Positions 8,680 through 15,807 of a DNA stretch of 64,000 nucleotides are shown here, piece by piece. Both the position numbers and the translations under genes were made by a program. Below the pieces are notes generated by a model. It was not told the origin of the DNA. It worked only from the letters and a program-made list of their open reading frames with translations, and searched no databases. Within the stretch, counting starts at the first letter, position 1; the number at the start of each line of letters is the position of its first letter. This DNA comes from JAPLDB01 sp038230515 (GTDB lineage Bacteria > Bacteroidota > Bacteroidia > AKYH767-A > 2013-40CM-41-45), in contig JBBRND010000010.1 in NCBI GenBank assembly GCA_038230515.1, positions 57,676 to 121,675 on the forward strand. The letters run 5' to 3'.

Positions 8680-9414
8680 TTACAAGGCAATAGCCCGGAA
8701 AGTTATTCTCTTCCAGAAATAATAGAACAACACGCTGAGAGAATTTAGAATTGCTGAATCAGAGACTCTTGGTGATGGGGCTTTGTAACCAATCGGGATT
8801 TCAAGCTGATTCCTTTTTCTCAACAGATACCGAAGTTCTGTCTGGTAGAAATGCGCGGTCGATTTCAATTGATAAGAAAGAAATTTTTCAACCACATCTT
8901 TTGTAAATCCCTGAAAACCGGAAGTCATGTCGTGAAGTTTTGATCCGAGGAAAAAATTTGACAGCACCGTTCCGCCTTTGGAAAGCAATCTTCTTTTGAA
9001 AGGAGAATCGCCCATGCTACCACCTTCTATAAAGCGGCTACCATAAACACATTCATATCCATTTTGAAATGCCTTCAGAAAATCCTGAAGTAATTTTGGA
9101 TCATGTGAAAGTCCTGCATCCATTTCAATAATATAGTCATGGTTATTTTTCAATGCTTCGCGATAACCACGCAGGTAAGCATCCACCACATTTTTATTTT
9201 CAGGTGCCCAAACGGTTGCAAATCGTTTATCCTGCTTCGAAAGTTTCTCGCATAACTCAAGTGTTTTGTCGGTTGAAACTTTATCAACCACAAAATAAAT
9301 TTTGCCGGATTTAATTTCTTCCAATGCTTTGAATAGCTCCTGTACAAACGGTGGGAAATCATTTTCCTCATTTGCCATCGGCACAACCAAAGCCCAGTTT
9401 ATGTTTTCGAACAT
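8680..9414 (-). CDS. Family 2 glycosyltransferase (dolichol-phosphate-mannose synthase-like)
   Basis: A 244-residue GT2 (GT-A fold) glycosyltransferase, cytoplasmic or membrane-associated. It has WALVVPMANEENDFPPFV (residues 6-23), YFVVDKVSTDKTLELCEKL for the nucleotide part, and YIIEMDAGLSHDPKLL (about 93-108) with the metal-binding MDAG/S motif, then VYGSRFIEGG and DMTSGFQGF, typical of polyprenyl-phosphate sugar synthases. No C-terminal membrane domain follows, so it is like the soluble DPM1 type. It is the first gene of the minus-strand glycan run and is divergent from nuoA (103 bp between starts). The polyprenyl-phosphate-sugar product is inferred; it may feed the membrane protein at 2834-4420. 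Confidence 0.88.
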   Translation of the reverse strand: MFENINWALVVPMANEENDFPPFVQELFKALEEIKSGKIYFVVDKVSTDKTLELCEKLSKQDKRFATVWAPENKNVVDAYLRGYREALKNNHDYIIEMDAGLSHDPKLLQDFLKAFQNGYECVYGSRFIEGGSMGDSPFKRRLLSKGGTVLSNFFLGSKLHDMTSGFQGFTKDVVEKFLSYQLKSTAHFYQTELRYLLRKRNQLEIPIGYKAPSPRVSDSAILNSLSVLFYYFWKRITFRAIAL

Positions 9415-9470
9415 GTGCGCAAAGTAAAACTTTACATTTTATGTTCAGGAAAAATATGGAAGTGCGTTCG

Positions 9471-9478
9471 TACCTTTG
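9471..9478 (+). promoter_or_regulatory. Putative -7 element before nuoA
   Basis: TACCTTTG fits the Bacteroidota -7 consensus TAnnTTTG and stands 39 bp before the nuoA ATG. No good -33 TTTG is found at the right spacing, so the call rests on one box only. Confidence 0.4.
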
Positions 9479-9517
9479 ATGTGAAATTTATACTTTAGCC
9501 ACCGTTCAAAAAAGAAG

Positions 9518-9868
9518 ATGGGTGCCGGTTCACTGATAATGCTGATGATTTGCGGAATCGTTTTTTCCGGGGGAACGATCCTGCTGGGAAAGTTTTTCGT
9601 TCCCCGAACTTACAACGCACAAAAACAGGAAGCATACGAATGTGGAGTTCCAACAAAAGGTGGTTCATGGGTTCAATACAATGTGGGCTACTACTTATTT
9701 GCATTAATCTTTTTAGTGTTTGATGTGGAAATAGTTTTCCTGTATCCTTGGGCAATGGTATTGAGAGAAGTTGGCATGATCGCTTTTGTGGAGATTCTAT
9801 TTTTTATCTTTATATTATTCCTTGGTTTGTTGTATGCATGGAAGAAAGGAGCATTGAAATGGATGTAA
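9518..9868 (+). CDS. nuoA: NADH:quinone oxidoreductase subunit A
   Basis: A 116-residue membrane subunit of complex I with three transmembrane helices. Diagnostic are KFFVPRTYNAQKQEAYECG (the conserved ECG loop that reaches the quinone site) and VQYNVGYYLFALIFLVFDVE with the FDVE motif, then FLYPWA. It is normal in length for NuoA. It begins the nuo operon; nuoB starts within its last 10 bases. A -7-like box lies 39 bp upstream. Confidence 0.96.
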   Translation: MGAGSLIMLMICGIVFSGGTILLGKFFVPRTYNAQKQEAYECGVPTKGGSWVQYNVGYYLFALIFLVFDVEIVFLYPWAMVLREVGMIAFVEILFFIFILFLGLLYAWKKGALKWM

Positions 9869-10395
9869 ATCAAAAACCTGATCTGAAAAATTTTCCGGGA
9901 GAAGTTCATGAAACTCCGGGCGGAGGAATTATTACCAGCAAGCTCGATGACCTCATTGACTGGGCGCGCAGTAATTCTCTTTGGCCGCTCGTATTCGGAA
10001 CGAGCTGCTGCGCGATTGAGATGATGTCAACGGCTTCTGCAAAATATGACTGGAGTCGTTTTGGTTTTGAAGTAGCGCGTGCAACTCCTCGTCAGGCAGA
10101 TGTAATTGTATGCGCAGGAACGATCGTTTATAAAATGGCACCTGTATTGAAACGTTTGTACGATCAAATGGCTGATCCGAAATATGTAATTGCCATGGGC
10201 GCGTGTACCATTTCAGGCGGTCCATTTTTCTACAATACTTATTCTGTAGTAAAAGGAATTGATAACATTGTTCCGGTTGATGTGTATGTACCGGGTTGCC
10301 CTCCGCGACCGGAAGCATTGATTCATGCATTGCTTGAATTGCAAAAAAAGATAAGGACAGAAACGCCAATGTCAGGCAGAAAGAAAAGTGCATGA
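9859..10395 (+). CDS. nuoB: NADH:quinone oxidoreductase subunit B
   Basis: A 178-residue complex I subunit that carries cluster N2, the last iron-sulfur cluster before quinone. FGTSCCAIEMM holds the adjacent Cys pair, VCAGTIVYKMAP and GACTISGG the third ligand, and VPGCPPRPEALI the fourth. The frame is open 37 codons further upstream, inside nuoA, but MDVNQKPDL at 9859 overlaps nuoA by only 10 bp and gives the usual family length. nuoC overlaps its stop by ATGA. Confidence 0.96.
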   Translation: MDVNQKPDLKNFPGEVHETPGGGIITSKLDDLIDWARSNSLWPLVFGTSCCAIEMMSTASAKYDWSRFGFEVARATPRQADVIVCAGTIVYKMAPVLKRLYDQMADPKYVIAMGACTISGGPFFYNTYSVVKGIDNIVPVDVYVPGCPPRPEALIHALLELQKKIRTETPMSGRKKSA

Positions 10396-10844
10396 CGAAC
10401 GAAGAACTTAAGCAATTTATTTCTCAGCAAATTCCGGAAGCTGTTTTTGAAGAATCGCAGTTTCTCAATGCGATTGTTGATGGCGATAAAGCATTTCCTG
10501 TTTTGAAATCGCTCCGCGAAAATCCGGAAACAAACTTCGATTATCTTTTTTGCCAGAGTGGTGTTGACTGGAAAGAGTTCTTTTACGTGGTCTATCATCT
10601 CACTTCAAAAAAACACAATCATACTGTTGTAGTTAAAGCAAAAGTTTCTGATCGTGTTAATCCGCAGATAGAATCAGTTGCAGGAATCTGGAAGACGGCC
10701 GAGATGAATGAGCTGGAAATCTTTGATCTCTTCGGAATAAAATTTAAGAATCATCCAAACCTACGCAGGTTGTTTCTTGACGATACCTGGGGATTTCCAC
10801 TTCGCAAAGATTATACTGACGAAACAAATATTGTTGCACTCTGA
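10392..10844 (+). CDS. nuoC: NADH:quinone oxidoreductase subunit C
   Basis: A 150-residue 30-kDa-type subunit of the connecting arm of complex I. The family signature is the segment EMNELEIFDLFGIKFKNHPN (about 109-128), followed by LRRLFLDDTWGFPLRKDY. It is a free-standing NuoC rather than the NuoCD fusion found in some Bacteroidota. The ATGA overlap with nuoB and the 2-bp gap to nuoD indicate tight coupling. Confidence 0.95.
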   Translation: MTNEELKQFISQQIPEAVFEESQFLNAIVDGDKAFPVLKSLRENPETNFDYLFCQSGVDWKEFFYVVYHLTSKKHNHTVVVKAKVSDRVNPQIESVAGIWKTAEMNELEIFDLFGIKFKNHPNLRRLFLDDTWGFPLRKDYTDETNIVAL

Positions 10845-10846
10845 GC

Positions 10847-11965
10847 ATGGAACTTGATCAACCCGTCATAAGCGATACCGATGACTTCGTCATCAACATG
10901 GGTCCGCAGCATCCGAGTACTCACGGTGTGTTGCATCTTAAAGTTACACTCAATGGCGAAACGATTAAAAACGTAGAGCCGCATCTCGGATACATTCATC
11001 GCTCCATTGAAAAGATGAGCGAAGCTGCATCATTCCGTAATTTTATTTACCTCACAAGCCGTATGGATTACCTGAGTGCACACATGAACAATCAGGCGTG
11101 CGCAATGGTGGTTGAGAAAGGTTTGCAGTTGGAAATTCCTCCGCGCGCAAAGGTCATTCGCATGTTGATGTCTGAATTAACGCGGCTTGCTTCACATCAA
11201 TTGTGGTGGGGCGCATTGGGTTTAGATCTCGGTGCAATCACTCCATACTTTCTTGGTTTCAGAGATCGCGAAGAAATTCTGGACATCTTTGAAGAGACCT
11301 GTGGCGCGCGCCTCACCATGAACTTCAATGTTCCCGGAGGTTTGATGTATGACATTCATCCGAACTTCGTTGGCAAAGTGAAAACGTTTCTCGCCAACTT
11401 CAGAAATCATCTTCCAGAATACAAACAACTGCTTACGGGAAATATTATTTTCGAAGAGAGAACAAAAGGTGTTGGAATTCTTACTCCTGAAGATGCACTT
11501 TCTTTTGGATGCACAGGTGCCGTTGCCCGTGCGTCAGGCGTCAGTTGCGATGTGCGCAAGTGGCATCCTTATGATGGATATGAAACTGTTCAGTTTGAAG
11601 AGCCGATTGAAACTGGCTGCGATTGTTACTCGCGGTATTCTGTCCGCATTAAAGAGATGGAACAAAGTGTAAAAATTATTGAGCAGTTGATTGATAATAT
11701 TCCGGAAGGAGAATTTCAGGCGAAGACAAAAGTGGTATTGAAAGTTCCGAAGGGAGAATATTACGTGCGGGTTGAAACTGCGCGCGGAGAACTTGGTGTA
11801 TATCTCGTAAGCGATGGCAGTTCCAGTCCTTACAGAATAAAATATCGTTCTCCGGGTTTCTCAAATCTTTCTGCACTTAACACAATGGCAAAAGGAAATA
11901 AGATTGGTGATCTTGTTGCAATCATGGCAACCCTTGATCTTGTAATTCCTGATATAGATCGGTAG
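10847..11965 (+). CDS. nuoD: NADH:quinone oxidoreductase subunit D
   Basis: A 372-residue 49-kDa-type subunit, related to the [NiFe]-hydrogenase large subunit, forming the quinone pocket. It starts with the signature NMGPQHPSTHGVLHLKV (about residues 17-33) with the quinone-binding His, has YIHRSIEKM, and finishes with the complete family terminus TLDLVIPDIDR. It is intact. Its stop codon is joined directly to an inverted phrase repeat and a decayed gene; in operons with the full NADH module, nuoE would be expected here. Confidence 0.96.
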   Translation: MELDQPVISDTDDFVINMGPQHPSTHGVLHLKVTLNGETIKNVEPHLGYIHRSIEKMSEAASFRNFIYLTSRMDYLSAHMNNQACAMVVEKGLQLEIPPRAKVIRMLMSELTRLASHQLWWGALGLDLGAITPYFLGFRDREEILDIFEETCGARLTMNFNVPGGLMYDIHPNFVGKVKTFLANFRNHLPEYKQLLTGNIIFEERTKGVGILTPEDALSFGCTGAVARASGVSCDVRKWHPYDGYETVQFEEPIETGCDCYSRYSVRIKEMEQSVKIIEQLIDNIPEGEFQAKTKVVLKVPKGEYYVRVETARGELGVYLVSDGSSSPYRIKYRSPGFSNLSALNTMAKGNKIGDLVAIMATLDLVIPDIDR

Positions 11966-12411
11966 TTCACAGTTGACGGTTCACAGTTCACAGAAAGTAC
12001 AATGTCTTTCAACTTTGAAAAATTAAATGTTTGGAAAATGGCGTTGAATATGCTGATGAAATTCACGTAATGACAAGACGATTTCTAAAGGAAGAAATGT
12101 TTAGCTTAAGTTCGCAACTTAAAAGAGCGGCAGATTCGATTTCTTAAAATATCGCAGAAGGTGCTACAGGAAATTCAAAACCAGAGTTTAAAAGATTCTT
12201 AGGTTTTTCTTCACGATCGTGTGCTGAAGTAGTAACTTGTCTATATCATGCGCAATCAAGAAAATATATTGACCAGGTTGAATTCAAAAAACATTACGAT
12301 AAAGCAGAAGTTATTTTCAGAATGATTAATAAATTAAAAAACACAATTTGAAATAAGGCAGAGCATGTTCCCGGCTGCTACTGTGAACCGTGAACTGTGA
12401 ACCGTGAACTG
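11964..12411. mobile_element. Cassette bounded by inverted phrase repeats between nuoD and nuoH
   Basis: The left end (11964-11993) is built from words such as GTTCACAG and GTTGACG. The right end (12381-12411) is its inverted counterpart, CTGTGAACCGTGAACTGTG and onward. GTGAACTGTGAACCGT is shared by the right end and the reverse complement of the left end. The left repeat starts in the nuoD stop and the right one ends 4 bp before the nuoH ATG. The cargo is a decayed four-helix-bundle gene. I call it mobile only by inference; no transposase or clear target duplication is present. Confidence 0.55.
12002..12351 (+). pseudogene. Decayed four-helix-bundle (23S rRNA intervening-sequence type) protein
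   Basis: Starting at ATG 12002, MSFNFEKLNVWKMAL is the standard opening of the small four-helix-bundle proteins related to those encoded in 23S rRNA intervening sequences. After codon 15 the frame shifts by one missing base (near 12046). In the +1 frame EYADEIHVMTRRFLKEE, SSQLKRAADSIS, NIAEGATGNSKPEFKRFL and SRSCAEVVTCLYHA continue the family. A TAA (12145-12147) interrupts between SIS and NIAEG, where the family has a sense codon. The natural stop is at 12349-12351. One frameshift plus one nonsense change make it a clear pseudogene. Confidence 0.88.
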
Positions 12412-12414
12412 ACT

Positions 12415-13491
12415 ATGTTTAGTTTTTCATCTCTTACTTCAGTCATAAATAATTACCTGAACTCGCATTTCAGTCCTACGATTGTGATGTTGATGGAGAT
12501 GGCGATTGTAGGAGTACTTGCCATAAGCTTATTTGCCTTTCTCGGATTGCTTCTTGTTTACATGGAACGAAAGGTTGCTGCCTTCATGCAACTGAGATTA
12601 GGTCCAAACAGAGTTGGCTACAAAGGAACGTTGCAAACATTGGCAGACACGATCAAGCTTCTTTTTAAAGAAGGATTTTCACCTGATGCTTCAGATAAAT
12701 TTCTTTTCAGTCTCGCCCCGATACTTGTAATTGTGGTGGCGATGCTTCTTCTTGCACCAATCCCTTTTGCAAAAGGTTTTCAGATTTACGACATCAACAT
12801 TGGTGTGTTCTATATTTCTGCAGTTTCCTCCATCGGAGTCATTGGTATATTGATGGCGGGCTATAGCAGCAACAATAAATATTCTTTGCTTGGAGCCATG
12901 CGCAGCGGTGCTCAGATTGTAAGTTATGAATTGAGTGCAGGTCTTTCTCTAATTGTCATTGTTGCTCTTTCAGGCAGCATGAGCTTTTCTCAAATTGTAC
13001 AGAGCCAGGCAGATGGCTGGTGGATTTTTAAAGGACACATTCCTGCCGTTATTGCATTTGTCATTTTTATTATTGCCGGAACAGCAGAGTTGAACCGCGC
13101 ACCGTTTGATTTTGCAGAAGCAGAATCAGAACTCACTGCAGGATTTCATACAGAATACACAGGTATGCGCTTCGCAATGTTCTTTCTTGCTGAGTACATT
13201 AACATGTTTATCATTTCTGCCATCGGAGCCACGTTATTTCTTGGAGGATGGATGCCGTTGCATTTTGGAAATCTTACAATGTTCAATCATGTGATGGATT
13301 TTATTCCGCACATTGTTTGGTTCCTCGGAAAAACATTTGCAATAATATTCTTGCTCATGTGGTTTCGCTGGACATTCCCGCGTCTTCGAATTGATCAGTT
13401 GCTTACTCTCGAATGGAAATATCTCATGCCAATCAGTTTGATGAATTTATTATTGGTTGCATTAATTGTAATTGAAGGATGGCATTTTTAA
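12415..13491 (+). CDS. nuoH: NADH:quinone oxidoreductase subunit H
   Basis: A 358-residue membrane subunit that joins the quinone site to the proton-translocating arm. Family motifs include LVYMERKVAAFMQLRLGPNR (about 50-69), AELNRAPFDFAEAESELTAG and GFHTEYTGMRFAMFFLAEY. About eight hydrophobic helices are seen. The ATG at 12415 (MFSFSS) is the natural start; a GTG 18 bp upstream lies in the phrase repeat and is unlikely. In operons carrying the NADH module nuoEFG precede it; here only the decayed cassette does. nuoI overlaps its end by 13 bp. Confidence 0.96.
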   Translation: MFSFSSLTSVINNYLNSHFSPTIVMLMEMAIVGVLAISLFAFLGLLLVYMERKVAAFMQLRLGPNRVGYKGTLQTLADTIKLLFKEGFSPDASDKFLFSLAPILVIVVAMLLLAPIPFAKGFQIYDINIGVFYISAVSSIGVIGILMAGYSSNNKYSLLGAMRSGAQIVSYELSAGLSLIVIVALSGSMSFSQIVQSQADGWWIFKGHIPAVIAFVIFIIAGTAELNRAPFDFAEAESELTAGFHTEYTGMRFAMFFLAEYINMFIISAIGATLFLGGWMPLHFGNLTMFNHVMDFIPHIVWFLGKTFAIIFLLMWFRWTFPRLRIDQLLTLEWKYLMPISLMNLLLVALIVIEGWHF

Positions 13492-13958
13492 AATCATACT
13501 TCGGAAATATTTTTCGCGCGCTTCGTTCACTTGGAAAGGGAATGAAGCTGACAGGATATTATTTTACGCATCACAAAGAAATTCTTACGCAGGAATATCC
13601 TGACAACCGCGACACGCTTAAGTTCGGTGAACGCTTTCGCGGAGAAGTGGTAATGCCTCATGATGAAAGTAATGAGCATCGCTGCACCGGCTGCACTGCC
13701 TGTGAACTCGCTTGTCCCAACGGCACGATCAAGATTCTGACAAAGATGGAAGTGGGCGAGGACGGCAAAAAGAAAAAAGCGATAGAAAAATTCGTGTATC
13801 ATCTTGGTATGTGTACATTTTGCAATTTATGTATCATTGCCTGTCCAACAGATGCAATAATAATGAGTCATGATTTTGAACACAGCGTATTCGATCGCAA
13901 GCAACTTACTAAAGTGTTGAATAAACCCGGTTCTAAAATTGTTAAAGGAGTAGAATGA
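13479..13958 (+). CDS. nuoI: NADH:quinone oxidoreductase subunit I (2x[4Fe-4S])
   Basis: A 159-residue ferredoxin-like subunit carrying clusters N6a and N6b. The two motifs are CTGCTACELACP (about 67-78) and CTFCNLCIIACP (about 109-120), each with CxxCxxCxxxCP. An amphipathic N-terminus (MAFLKSYFGNIFRALRSLG) anchors it on the membrane arm. It overlaps nuoH by 13 bp and nuoJ by ATGA. In complexes without NuoEFG, this region is close to where an alternative donor such as ferredoxin would act (established for other EFG-lacking enzymes, inferred here). Confidence 0.96.
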   Translation: MAFLKSYFGNIFRALRSLGKGMKLTGYYFTHHKEILTQEYPDNRDTLKFGERFRGEVVMPHDESNEHRCTGCTACELACPNGTIKILTKMEVGEDGKKKKAIEKFVYHLGMCTFCNLCIIACPTDAIIMSHDFEHSVFDRKQLTKVLNKPGSKIVKGVE

Positions 13959-14473
13959 TGAGCGTATCCACATTTTTCTTTTATTTCTTTTCTACGCTGA
14001 TGCTCACTTTCGGCATACTTACTGTTACTACAAAGCAGTTATTCCGTTCTGCAATTTATTTACTGTTCACCCTCATCAACATTGCAGCGTTATACTTTAT
14101 GCTGCATTATGAATTCATCGCAGCAGTGCAGGTCATCGTGTACGTGGGTGGAATTGTCGTGTTGATTTTATTCTCGCTCTTCCTGACACAACAGGCGGGC
14201 ACACATCTTGCGAGTCCATCGCTTCAACAGATTATTTTTTCCTCACTTGCATCGCTCTGCGGATTTGCATTTGTGTTGTGGCTCGTTTCTAATGCACAAT
14301 TTCATCTTGCAGTAAATACATCTTCTGAATACAATGTCTCTGACATCGGACGACACATGCTGAGTTTCGGAAGAGGGGGGTACATTCTTCCGTTTGAAGC
14401 AGTAAGTATTTTGTTGCTCGCTGCCCTTATCGGGTGCATTGCAATTGCATACAAACGACCGGCACATGAATGA
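13955..14473 (+). CDS. nuoJ: NADH:quinone oxidoreductase subunit J
   Basis: A 172-residue membrane subunit with about five hydrophobic helices. It has the conserved third-helix segment FIAAVQVIVYVGGIVVLILF (about 51-70), including the pi-bulge region with the Tyr/Gly pair, and FEAVSILLLAALIGCIAIAY near the C-terminus. It starts by ATGA overlap with nuoI; nuoK starts 8 bp before its stop. Confidence 0.95.
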   Translation: MMSVSTFFFYFFSTLMLTFGILTVTTKQLFRSAIYLLFTLINIAALYFMLHYEFIAAVQVIVYVGGIVVLILFSLFLTQQAGTHLASPSLQQIIFSSLASLCGFAFVLWLVSNAQFHLAVNTSSEYNVSDIGRHMLSFGRGGYILPFEAVSILLLAALIGCIAIAYKRPAHE

Positions 14474-14780
14474 TATTTCACTAAATCATTATTTATTCGT
14501 CAGCACCGCATTATTTTTCATCGGTGTGTATGGTTTTATTACGCGCAGAAACATGATTTCGATGTTGATTGCTGTTGAATTGATTTTAAATTCTGTCAAC
14601 ATCAACTTTATTGCATTCAATAAGTTTTTGTTTCCTGAGAAATCAGAAGGAATTTTTTTCGCCCTTTTTATCATTACTATTGCTGCGGCTGAGGCGGCTG
14701 TGGCAATTGCAATCATCATCAGCGTGTACCGCAGATTCAAATCAATTGATGCAGATACAATTGATACGATGAAATTTTAA
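14466..14780 (+). CDS. nuoK: NADH:quinone oxidoreductase subunit K
   Basis: A 104-residue MrpC-like membrane subunit with three helices. The two conserved membrane Glu residues are in LIAVELILNSVNINF and IITIAAAEAAVAIAII. The frame extends upstream, but MNDISLNHYLFV at 14466 gives the usual length and a short overlap with nuoJ. It is the last nuo gene here. The following 147 bp contain the rplM promoter and no trace of nuoL, so the proton-pumping subunits L, M and N must be elsewhere or absent. Confidence 0.95.
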   Translation: MNDISLNHYLFVSTALFFIGVYGFITRRNMISMLIAVELILNSVNINFIAFNKFLFPEKSEGIFFALFIITIAAAEAAVAIAIIISVYRRFKSIDADTIDTMKF

Positions 14781-14841
14781 AACGCAAAATTCAACCATTC
14801 CGGCTTCCACAACCCCATCTTTAAGAATATTTAATTCAATA

Positions 14842-14872
14842 TTTGTGCGATAAGAAAAGATTTCTACTTTTG
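14842..14872 (+). promoter_or_regulatory. Bacteroidota primary-sigma promoter before rplM
   Basis: TTTG (14842-14845), a 19-bp spacer and TACTTTTG (14865-14872) match the Bacteroidota consensus TTTG-N19-TAnnTTTG exactly. The rplM GTG lies 55 bp downstream of the box. It separates the ribosomal protein operon from nuoK. Confidence 0.75.
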
Positions 14873-14927
14873 CGTCCCCCAAAATACGGGGTATTGAATC
14901 TGTAAAATCCTTTAAATCAGTAAAGAA

Positions 14928-15374
14928 GTGGAACTGAATAGCTACAAGACCGTGCATGCGAATGCAAAAACGGTGACTAAAAACTGGGTAATCATTGATG
15001 CCAAGGACCAAATTCTTGGTCGCCTGTCAACAAGAGTTGCCATTATGTTGCGCGGAAAACACCGCCCGAATTATACCGAGCATGTTGACTGCGGTGACAA
15101 TGTTATCGTGATCAACTGTGAGAAAGTAAAACTCTCCGGCAAAAAATGGACGATGAAAGAATACGTCCGCTACACAGGGTATCCGGGTGGTCAGCGTCAT
15201 TCTACTCCCACTTTCTGGTTGAAGAAAAATCCTGCCTTCCTTATTGAACATGCCGTAAGCCGCATGTTGCCTAAAACAAAACTCGGCAAAGAAATTTTCC
15301 GCAACCTTCATGTGTATGCAGGCACTGAGCATCCGCATGGCGCACAAAAACCAAAAGAAGTTAAACTCGCTTAA
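14928..15374 (+). CDS. rplM: 50S ribosomal protein L13
   Basis: A 148-residue ribosomal protein, part of the early-assembling 50S core. KNWVIIDAKDQILGRLSTRV, GKHRPNYTEHVDCGDNVIVI and YTGYPGGQRHSTPTFW are typical of L13. The start is a GTG at 14928 (encoding MELNSYKTV), which matches the N-terminal length of Bacteroidota homologues; no ATG is available. It pairs with rpsI, as almost everywhere in bacteria, 12 bp downstream. Confidence 0.97.
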   Translation: MELNSYKTVHANAKTVTKNWVIIDAKDQILGRLSTRVAIMLRGKHRPNYTEHVDCGDNVIVINCEKVKLSGKKWTMKEYVRYTGYPGGQRHSTPTFWLKKNPAFLIEHAVSRMLPKTKLGKEIFRNLHVYAGTEHPHGAQKPKEVKLA

Positions 15375-15386
15375 TCGAACCCGCAA

Positions 15387-15767
15387 ATGATTCACGCAAT
15401 CGGCAGAAGAAAAACAAGCATCGCCCGCATCTACATGGAGCCGGGCAAGGGCACTATCACCATTAACAAAAGGGACTACAAAGAATATTTTCCTACAGGT
15501 CCTCTTCAATACATTATTAACCACGCACAGGAAACTGTAAACGTGAAAGATGTTTACGACATCAACGTAAATGTTGAAGGCGGTGGATTCACCGGACAAG
15601 CAGAAGCGATTCGTTTGGCAATTGCCCGTGCGTTGGTGATGGTTGATGAAAATAATAAACCTGCTTTGAGAGCGAAGGGTCTAATGACCCGCGATCCAAG
15701 AATGGTTGAGCGTAAAAAGCCGGGACAAAAGAAAGCCCGCAAACGCTTCCAGTTCAGCAAACGATAA
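15387..15767 (+). CDS. rpsI: 30S ribosomal protein S9
   Basis: A 126-residue small-subunit protein whose C-terminal tail reaches the P-site tRNA. AIGRRKTSIARIYMEPGKGT opens it; GGGFTGQAEAIRLAIARALV and the basic ending KKPGQKKARKRFQFSKR are the S9 signature with the essential final Lys-Arg. It is intact and of normal length. A phrase-repeat leader separates it from rpsB. Confidence 0.97.
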   Translation: MIHAIGRRKTSIARIYMEPGKGTITINKRDYKEYFPTGPLQYIINHAQETVNVKDVYDINVNVEGGGFTGQAEAIRLAIARALVMVDENNKPALRAKGLMTRDPRMVERKKPGQKKARKRFQFSKR

Positions 15768-15776
15768 ACGAAATAT

Positions 15777-15803
15777 CAAACCTCAAACTCAAAATAACAA
15801 ACC
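15777..15803 (+). repeat. Phrase-like repeat in the rpsB leader
   Basis: The 40-bp space between rpsI and rpsB holds TCAAACCTCAAACTC followed by AAAATAACAAACC. The CAAACCTCAAAC word is the same as in the repeat inside the STELLO-like gene at 8144-8178 (opposite orientation). It may shape the rpsB leader, which in other bacteria is an S2 autoregulation site, but no such structure is clear. Confidence 0.5.
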
Positions 15804-15807
15804 GTTA

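Noticed and set aside
12397..12414. GTG start giving six extra residues on NuoH
   Set aside because: The GTG lies inside the inverted phrase repeat; the ATG at 12415 matches the family.
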